Positions 40,681 to 45,346 of a DNA stretch of 45,346 bases are shown piece after piece. The position numbers and the translations under genes were made by a program. The DNA comes from DATLZM01 sp035559315. GTDB lineage: Bacteria > Actinomycetota > UBA4738 > HRBIN12. Every line of letters starts with the position of its first letter. The stretch's first letter is position 1. The stretch spans positions 1 to 45,346 of the forward strand of contig DATMBJ010000196.1 in NCBI GenBank assembly GCA_035559315.1. The letters are read 5' to 3'. The notes beneath the pieces were generated by a model. That model was not told the origin of the DNA. It worked only from the letters and a program-made list of their open reading frames with translations, and ran no database searches.

Positions 40681-41276
40681 CCGGTCCTCCCGATCGCGCG
40701 CACCCGGAACCCCTGGCCGGAGGCCTCGAGCACGCTCACCGAGCCCGTGGGGACATCGTGCCGCCAGAGGGCCTCGTCCCGCACGCCGAGGGCGTCCGCC
40801 AGGACCAGCCGGATCGGCACCTCGTGGGAGACGGCGACGACCGGCGCTCCCCCGTGGCGCTCCACCAGATCGCGGAGGGCGGCCCGCGTGCGTCGCAGGG
40901 TGTCCGCCAGGGCCTCGCCCCCCGGCGGGGTGGACCGGAGCGGCTCGCTCCGGAAGCACGCGAAGGCCTCCGGGTCCCGGGCGGCCGCCTCCTCAGGGGT
41001 GAGGCCGGTCCAGTCCCCGTGGTCGAGGTCGACGAGGCCCGGGTCGATCTGGACCGGGAGCCCCAGGGCCGCGGCGAGGACCTCCGCGGTCTGCGTGGAA
41101 CGTATGAGCGGGCTCGAGGCCAGGGCCACGGCCCCCGAGCCGGAGAGCATCCGCGCTGCCCGCCCCGCCTCGGCCAGCCCCACCTCGTCGAGCGGGACGT
41201 CGCACCGCCCCCGGAAGCGGCCCTCGGCGTTGACCTTCGTCCGCCCGTGCCGCACGAGGTAGAGGGTCCCGCTCAT
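40677..41276 (-). CDS. Histidine phosphatase (phosphoglycerate mutase-like)
   Basis: The product has 199 residues. It begins with LVRHGRTKVNAEGRFRG (catalytic His in RHG), then SSPLIRSTQTAEVLA, the acidic block LVDLDHGDWTGLTPEE and the second catalytic His in VVAVSHEVPIRLVL. It is a small-substrate phosphatase of the CobC/GpmB type; the substrate is not evident. It starts at ATG 41276, overlapping the previous stop as ATGA. Its place inside the dynamin operon is unusual. Confidence 0.9.
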   Translation of the reverse strand: MSGTLYLVRHGRTKVNAEGRFRGRCDVPLDEVGLAEAGRAARMLSGSGAVALASSPLIRSTQTAEVLAAALGLPVQIDPGLVDLDHGDWTGLTPEEAAARDPEAFACFRSEPLRSTPPGGEALADTLRRTRAALRDLVERHGGAPVVAVSHEVPIRLVLADALGVRDEALWRHDVPTGSVSVLEASGQGFRVRAIGRTG

Positions 41277-41752
41277 GGTCCCCCGACCCGCCGGAAGAAC
41301 TCGACCGCTCGACGCCTCCGCTCCTCGGGCGTCCGGTAGCGCGGCGGCTCCTGGTCCACCGAGAGGGGGTCCACGGGCATCGGCGGCGCCACGGCGTCGG
41401 GGTCGAGCCCGCGGGCCCGGAGGTCCGCCTCGGCCCGGGCGATGGCCGCCCGGAGCTCGCGCGCCCGGGCGCGGACCGGGGGCACGACCTCGCGCTCGAG
41501 CGCCAGGTGCCGTTCGTAGGAGGCCCGCTCCCGGGCCGCCGCCTCCCGCGCCCGCCCCCGCGCGTCCAGGAGCTCCGTCCGGAGAAGCAGCGCCGCGGCG
41601 GCCCGGCGCGCGAGCTCCGCTCGGAGCCCGCCCTCCCCCAGGGCTCGCCGTCCCCGTTCCACGCACGCCCGCGCGAGCGCGTCGTCGTCCTCCCCCGGGT
41701 GGGCCCGGCGGAGCGCCTCCCACAGCGACCGGGGCACCCGGACGATGGTCAT
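41273..41752 (-). CDS. Unknown protein of the dynamin operon (possible RHH start, coiled coil)
   Basis: The product has 159 residues. The N-terminal 40 residues (TIVRVPRSLWEALRRAHPGEDDDALARA) have the strand-helix-helix pattern of ribbon-helix-helix proteins, a weak match. The middle (about 45-115) is a long charged Ala/Arg/Glu helix, likely a coiled coil. The C-terminus has a Pro-rich patch and then a basic helix. No named family. It overlaps both neighbours by 4 bases (ATGA each), which strongly supports it as a gene. Confidence 0.7.
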   Translation of the reverse strand: MTIVRVPRSLWEALRRAHPGEDDDALARACVERGRRALGEGGLRAELARRAAAALLLRTELLDARGRAREAAARERASYERHLALEREVVPPVRARARELRAAIARAEADLRARGLDPDAVAPPMPVDPLSVDQEPPRYRTPEERRRRAVEFFRRVGGP

Positions 41753-42144
41753 GGATCCCCGAGCGCGGCGCGGAGCGCTTCCAGCCGCGCTTCGTAGGCG
41801 GCGACGTCGCCCCGGAGCCGGGGGAGGAGCCACCCCTCGGTCATCGCGATCTCCCGCTCCCGCATCCGGGCCGCGAGCTCGTCCTGGCGGAGCCGTTCCC
41901 GGAGCCCGTGAAGCTCGAACCGGATCACGGCCGCGAGCGCCTCCACCCCGCCGATCGCCTCGGCCGTCGCGCGCCGCGCCGCCGCGTCGGGGAGGCCCGC
42001 GAGCGCCTCCCCGACCAGCGCCTCGACCAGGCCCACCAGGAGCAGGTGGTCGGCGCCGTCCGCCCGGTCCTCGACGCGGACCTCGACCGCCCCGTCGGGC
42101 GCCGCGTCGGGGTCGAGTGCGCGGACCAGGTCGGCGAGCGTCAT
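41749..42144 (-). CDS. Unknown small helical protein of the dynamin operon
   Basis: The product has 131 residues. A short N-terminal part (LADLVRALDPDAAP) is followed by a helix-rich body with a hydrophobic stretch (HLLLVGLVEALVGEALAGL, not long enough for a sure membrane segment). The C-terminal region is charged (RERLRQDELAARMREREIAM, RGDVAAYEARLEALRAAL). No family is recognised. It starts at ATG 42144 within the dynamin stop (ATGA). Coupling to the GTPase suggests a partner protein. Confidence 0.7.
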   Translation of the reverse strand: MTLADLVRALDPDAAPDGAVEVRVEDRADGADHLLLVGLVEALVGEALAGLPDAAARRATAEAIGGVEALAAVIRFELHGLRERLRQDELAARMREREIAMTEGWLLPRLRGDVAAYEARLEALRAALGDP

Positions 42145-43907
42145 CCCGCCCCCGTCCCCGCGCGGTCGACGTCGTCGAGGGCGGCCCGGAGCTCCTCGAG
42201 CTCGGCGAGCGCCCGCTCGCGTTCCTCCCGCAGGGCCCGCAGCCGCTCGGCGCTCCGGCCCCGCTCCTCCCGGGCCCGCTCCGCCCCCGAGCGGAGGCTC
42301 TGGATCGTGGCCTCCAGGCGCTCGCGGAGGCCCGCCTCGAGCTCGCGGCGGGCCCGGTCCAGCCGCTGGGCGAGGTGCCAGCGGAGACGCCCGCGGTGTC
42401 GGTCCACCAGGCTCGCGATCCGCTCCTCGGCCTCCTTCCGGAGCAGCTTCTCGGCCATCCTCCGGGGGAGGAACGGGCGGACGTCGGGGAGGATCGACCC
42501 CAGGATCGTCGGGGCCTCGAAGAACGAGAACGCGAACGCTCGCCCGGGGGCGATGCCGGTCGGCACGTCGGCGACGTCGAGCTCCAGGCCGAGCGCCTCC
42601 CCGCAGAGGCGGATGGTCCCCCGGGCGATCCCGTCGGCCCGCTCCACGAACCGGGCGGTGGCCTCCCGGAACGCCTCCCCCACCTCCCGCTCCTCCTCCG
42701 CCCTCCAGGCCTCGACGTCCCGACGCAGCAGCTCCTCGACCCGCTGGGAGATCCGCGCGGCCAGCCCTCGGAGGTCCTCGGCGCCCTCGATCAGCCCGAC
42801 GGCCTCCGCGACCAGGGCCCGGGTCTCCCGCTCGGCGAACGCGTCGAGGTCGGCCTCCACCCGGCGGACGAGGTCCCGGGTCTCCCGCTCGAGGAGGGCG
42901 CCCACGTCGCGGGCCGCCTCGCGGGCCTCCCGGAAGACCCGGTCCATCTCGGCCAGCCGCCGCTCGACCTCCTCGGCCGGGAGCTCCGCGGAGCGGACCT
43001 CCACCTCGATGGCGTTCCGGAGGTCGGCGACGAGCCGCCGGGCGCCCGCCGCCACGGAGGCCAGGAGCGCGGCGCCCTTCTCCCGCAGGAGGAGGTCGCG
43101 GAAGGCCCGCTCGAAGGCGGGCAGGCCGGAGGCCTCCAGCTCCGCCCGGTCCCCCACGAGCCGCGCGAGGAGCGCCCGTCGGGCGCTCAGGGGGTGCACG
43201 GGGACCGGATGGCCCACGGCTCCCGCTACGACCTCGGCGGTGAACGCCAGGGCCTCCTCCCGATCCGGGTCCGGGAGCTGGTCGACCTTGTTCAGGACGA
43301 AGAGCATCCTGGCGGTCTCGTCGCGCACCTCCCCGAGGAACCCCGCCTCCGAGGCCGAGATCGGCGGGTCGGCCGAGGTGAGGAAGATCGCGGCGTCGGC
43401 CTCCGGCAGGAAGGCCCGGGCGGCCTCGGTGTTGTGCGCGTAGACGCTCCCGACCCCGGGGGTGTCGACGAGCAGGACCCCGTCGCGGAGCGCCTCCGCG
43501 GGGAAGCCCACCTCGGCCCGGGCCACCCGCAGCCGGTTCCCGGGGTTCCCCCGCTCGGTGACGTAGCGGGCGAGTTCCTCGGGCGGCACCTCCTCGCTCC
43601 GCCCATCGAGGAACACGACCCGCACCCGGGGCTCGGGCGCCCATCCGACGACGGTGACGATCGAGGTCAGGGGCACGACCGCCGTGGGGAGGAGGTCGGC
43701 CCCGAGCAGGGCGTTCACGAACGTGGTCTTGCCCCGCTTGAACTCCCCGGCCACGACCACGACGAACCGCTCCTCCGCGAGCTTCCGCCGGAGGGAGCGG
43801 GCCGCCTCCTCCACCCGCGGCTCCCCCCTGGCCGCGGCCAGGGCGGCGAGCCGGTCCAGGGCGGCCGCCAGCCGGTCCCGGGCCTCCGCGTACGTCTCCC
43901 CGTCCAT
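42141..43907 (-). CDS. Bacterial dynamin-like GTPase
   Basis: The product has 588 residues. G motifs: P-loop GEFKRGKTT (54-62), switch Thr in PLTSIVTV (79-86), DTPGVGS (148-154) and NKVD (206-209). After the GTPase domain come long helical stretches (about 280-440), a short less charged segment (about 450-490, with FAFSFFEAPTILGSILPDVRPFLP) that may be the membrane paddle, and a coiled C-terminus (505-580). Such proteins remodel membranes. ATG 43907 was chosen over GTG 43922 because GGGAG is 8 bases upstream. The gene leads a five-gene operon, and its RBS lies in a hairpin. Confidence 0.87.
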   Translation of the reverse strand: MDGETYAEARDRLAAALDRLAALAAARGEPRVEEAARSLRRKLAEERFVVVVAGEFKRGKTTFVNALLGADLLPTAVVPLTSIVTVVGWAPEPRVRVVFLDGRSEEVPPEELARYVTERGNPGNRLRVARAEVGFPAEALRDGVLLVDTPGVGSVYAHNTEAARAFLPEADAAIFLTSADPPISASEAGFLGEVRDETARMLFVLNKVDQLPDPDREEALAFTAEVVAGAVGHPVPVHPLSARRALLARLVGDRAELEASGLPAFERAFRDLLLREKGAALLASVAAGARRLVADLRNAIEVEVRSAELPAEEVERRLAEMDRVFREAREAARDVGALLERETRDLVRRVEADLDAFAERETRALVAEAVGLIEGAEDLRGLAARISQRVEELLRRDVEAWRAEEEREVGEAFREATARFVERADGIARGTIRLCGEALGLELDVADVPTGIAPGRAFAFSFFEAPTILGSILPDVRPFLPRRMAEKLLRKEAEERIASLVDRHRGRLRWHLAQRLDRARRELEAGLRERLEATIQSLRSGAERAREERGRSAERLRALREERERALAELEELRAALDDVDRAGTGAG

Positions 43908-43913
43908 GAGAAA

Positions 43914-43943
43914 AGCTCCCACCTCGGATCGGAGGTAGGAGCT
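43914..43943 (-). promoter_or_regulatory. Terminator-like hairpin that contains the dynamin RBS
   Basis: On minus, 43943-43932 pairs with 43925-43914 (12 pairs, one G-U) across a 6-base loop, followed by TTTTCTC and then ATG 43907. The 3' arm holds GGTGGGAG, the RBS. It can act as an intrinsic terminator or as a translation block. Confidence 0.65.
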
Positions 43944-43944
43944 A

Positions 43945-43977
43945 TCAGCCCGTCTCCGGGCGTTCGGCGAGCCCCAT
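43945..43977 (-). CDS. Putative leader peptide ORF before the dynamin operon
   Basis: ATG 43977 opens an 11-codon frame MGLAERPETG ending in TGA at 43945-43947, 1 base before the hairpin. The -10 box TATACT ends 11 bases upstream, so the frame would start almost at the transcript 5' end. A ribosome at its stop would cover the 5' arm of the hairpin and free the dynamin RBS. Whether it is translated is not shown. Confidence 0.4.
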   Translation of the reverse strand: MGLAERPETG

Positions 43978-43988
43978 CGCCTGCCTCG

Positions 43989-43994
43989 AGTATA
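43989..43994 (-). promoter_or_regulatory. -10 box of the dynamin operon
   Basis: The minus strand reads TATACT, identical to the box of the arc operon. The transcript would begin near 43982 with a leader of about 75 bases. Confidence 0.55.
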
Positions 43995-44054
43995 GCCGCA
44001 GGTCCCCCTTCTCGAGCTGCTCGGCCCCCGGGAAGCCTCGACCAGGAGGCCCGC

Positions 44055-44342
44055 CTAGGCCGTCGGAGGCTCCTCGGCGTACCCCAGCTGGATGAGCATG
44101 GAGAGGCGGTCGTAGAAGGTGGCGCCCTCCGTGATCTGCCCGCCCTCGTTCCAGTGGAGGATCTCCGCCATGGGCACCGACGCAGGACGGCCGTTCGCGG
44201 GAAGCGGGCCGAGCGGCCCGTCGTTCGTGCCGCGACCCATGAAGTGGCAGACCGTCCACTCGCCGGCGTCTATGCGGTCGGCCTCCCCTATCCTCGGCGT
44301 CGGCCTCACCTCCCCCTCGGAGCGTGCGCTCCTCCGAGGCAA
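44055..44342 (-). pseudogene. 5'-truncated SnoaL-like ester cyclase remnant
   Basis: The frame from TTG 44342 gives 95 residues. Only the last 65 look like the C-terminal half of a SnoaL-type ester cyclase: EWTVCHFMGRGTNDGPLG, ANGRPASVPMAEILHWNEGG and ITEGATFYDRLSMLIQLG. The first half of the roughly 130-residue fold, with the usual helical start, is missing and the preceding residues are not similar. The upstream cupin gene begins only 57 bp away, leaving no room for it. I judge it a decayed fragment; a short functional protein is less likely. Confidence 0.6.
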
Positions 44343-44399
44343 CCCGTGCGCCCTTCCCGACGGAGGTCGGCCCCTCCCCGCGGCAACCGGCCGCGGGCA

Positions 44400-44765
44400 C
44401 TACGACCGCGGCAGGAGGCCGATCAGCTCGAGGAGGACGTTGGGCTCGTCCCCCTCCACCCAGGCGTCGTGCCCGGGCGGCATCACGGCCACGTCGCCCG
44501 GCCCGAGGGCGAGCTCCGTCCCGTCCTCGTGGATCACGCGCTGCCGACCCGCCAGGATGTACTTCACGTGGTACTTCTGACAGCTCGCGGTGCCGACGAT
44601 CGGTTTGACGTGCTCCGACCACCGCCAGCCAGGCTCCACCGTCTCCCGGCTGAAGACCAGCCCGCCCAGGGTCACGACCTCGATCTTGTACTTCTCGGAG
44701 GGTCGCCCCGTCTCGTCGGGCGAGTCGAAGCTCTTCTTCTCCAGTCGGATGATGCCATCGGTCAT
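44400..44765 (-). CDS. Cupin domain protein
   Basis: The product has 121 residues and a single beta-barrel cupin: VFSRETVEPGWRWSEHVKPIVGT (first motif, one His in SEHVKP), YHVKYILAGRQRVIHEDGTELALGPGDVAVMPPGHDAWV (second motif with GDVAVMPPGHDAW). It may bind a metal through these His and Glu residues. The function is unknown. It starts at ATG 44765 with AGGGAGG upstream, 34 bp after the PPOX-fold gene, so they are likely cotranscribed. The GC content is lower than in the main part of the window. Confidence 0.85.
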   Translation of the reverse strand: MTDGIIRLEKKSFDSPDETGRPSEKYKIEVVTLGGLVFSRETVEPGWRWSEHVKPIVGTASCQKYHVKYILAGRQRVIHEDGTELALGPGDVAVMPPGHDAWVEGDEPNVLLELIGLLPRS

Positions 44766-44799
44766 GGTCCCTCCCTGCTCCCTCGCGAACCTGCTTGCC

Positions 44800-45346
44800 T
44801 CATACCACCGTCGCGTCCGGATCCCGCGCTCGGTCGTGTTCCGGCAACACGTCCCGCGCCCAGTCCGACCGCTTCCACGAAGGAACCGGGGTGTCGCACC
44901 CCGCGCGCGGCACGAACTCCGATGCATCCACCTTGCGGTACCGGTGGATGTACCGAGGGCAGTTCGGCAAGACCTCCCGAACGGCGACGCGGACGACGAA
45001 CTGCGCCTCCGGGTACTCGGCCATCAGCTCGTCGTTCTCGTCGATGCTCGCGAGCCCGTTCACGCGCATCCTGCGCCCTCGCTCGAAGTCGATGAAGAGC
45101 AGCCCCACGTTCGGATTCTTGAGCACGTTGCCCATCGACAGGTACATCCCGTTCCCGTCGTAGTTCGGGAAGGCGAGCGTCCTTTCGTCCACGACCCGCA
45201 CGAACCCGGGGTCGCCTCCCTTGTAGGAGCAGTTCGGCCGGCCCTCCTGGTCGGCCGTCGCGATGAAGAACATGTCGCGCGACTCGATGAACGCGGCCTC
45301 GTGGGGGGCGATGACGTCGTGGACGATCTTCTCCGCGATCCGGTCC
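44800..45346 (-). CDS. Pyridoxamine 5'-phosphate oxidase (PPOX) fold protein, N-terminus beyond window
   Basis: At least 182 codons are open to the window edge. The visible part begins in RIAEKIVHDVIAPHEAAFIE and continues FFIATADQEGRPNCSYKGGDPGFV, TLAFPNYDGNGMYLSMGN and NPNVGLLFIDFERGRRMRVNG, the split-barrel FMN-binding pattern of the PPOX family. The C-terminus (PNCPRYIHRYRKV...) is typical of the subgroup acting as FMN- or F420-dependent reductases or heme-utilisation-like proteins. Substrate unknown. Translation through the ATG at 45273 continues upstream in frame, so that ATG is not the start. Confidence 0.85.
   Translation of the reverse strand, partial: DRIAEKIVHDVIAPHEAAFIESRDMFFIATADQEGRPNCSYKGGDPGFVRVVDERTLAFPNYDGNGMYLSMGNVLKNPNVGLLFIDFERGRRMRVNGLASIDENDELMAEYPEAQFVVRVAVREVLPNCPRYIHRYRKVDASEFVPRAGCDTPVPSWKRSDWARDVLPEHDRARDPDATVV

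Noticed and set aside
41745..45095. A 1116-codon open frame on plus opposite the dynamin operon
   Set aside because: It runs through several real minus-strand genes, with a low-complexity product.
1..45346. CRISPR array, IS element, prophage or integrase site
   Set aside because: No regularly spaced repeats, transposase or integrase motifs, terminal inverted repeats or phage structural genes were seen.

Overview
The window is a very GC-rich (about 73% by hand counts of sample blocks), densely packed bacterial chromosome segment from an actinobacterial lineage. The diagnosis rests on a complete Pup-proteasome locus (ARC/Mpa ATPase, Dop, Pup, PrcB, PrcA, PafA, PafB, PafC) followed by tatA, tatC and the Ski2-like helicase helY, the order typical of Actinomycetota, plus a DUF4193 protein and a DUF3866 protein. 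Which class it belongs to cannot be read from the sequence. I found no tRNA, rRNA, IS element, CRISPR array or phage module.

Layout. 1-5000: a truncated apolipoprotein N-acyltransferase, DUF4193, a YtcJ-type amidohydrolase, a small stand-alone reverse transcriptase, an Lrp/AsnC regulator and an unknown protein. 5000-10450: a divergent FtsH-like membrane AAA protease, cysteinyl-tRNA synthetase, an M24B peptidase and a YegS-type lipid kinase. 10450-18550 (minus strand): helY, an alpha/beta hydrolase, an anchored unknown protein, tatC, tatA, two small proteins, pafC and pafB. 18574-19686: DUF3866 on plus, sharing a 23-bp divergent promoter with pafB. 19700-27110: pafA, a secreted protein, then the operon arc-dop-pup-prcB-prcA. 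27170-29200: an m1A58 tRNA methyltransferase coupled to a TtuB-TtuA fusion. 29270-31000: a lipoprotein HtrA protease and a secreted allene-oxide-cyclase-like barrel protein. 31000-36500: a catabolic group of a Rieske oxygenase, two GcvT-like demethylases and a second YtcJ amidohydrolase. 36700-39800: an unknown membrane protein, a CPBP protease and a LigD-type polymerase. 39900-43995: a five-gene dynamin operon linked by 4-base overlaps. 44050-45346: a lower-GC end with a truncated ester cyclase, a cupin and a truncated PPOX-fold protein.

How the genes work together. ARC unfolds pupylated proteins into the PrcBA chamber, PafA attaches Pup, Dop removes it, and PafBC is a WYL-domain transcription activator of the DNA-damage response. 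The tRNA pair would modify the T-loop (2-thiolation at position 54 and m1A58), a combination known from thermophiles. The Rieske/GcvT group looks like oxidative plus folate-dependent demethylation of a small methylated compound, and two copies of one palindrome flank its genes.

The most unusual items are: (1) the ubiquitin-like sulfur carrier fused in frame to its thiolase, so that its Gly-Gly is internal; (2) the dynamin operon with two unknown small partners, preceded by a short leader ORF and a terminator-like hairpin that hides the Shine-Dalgarno sequence; (3) the small reverse transcriptase with a WVDD active site; (4) the repeated operator TTGAACGRYGAKTCAA; (5) a recurrent TANNNT-N5-9-start arrangement suggesting widespread leaderless transcripts.
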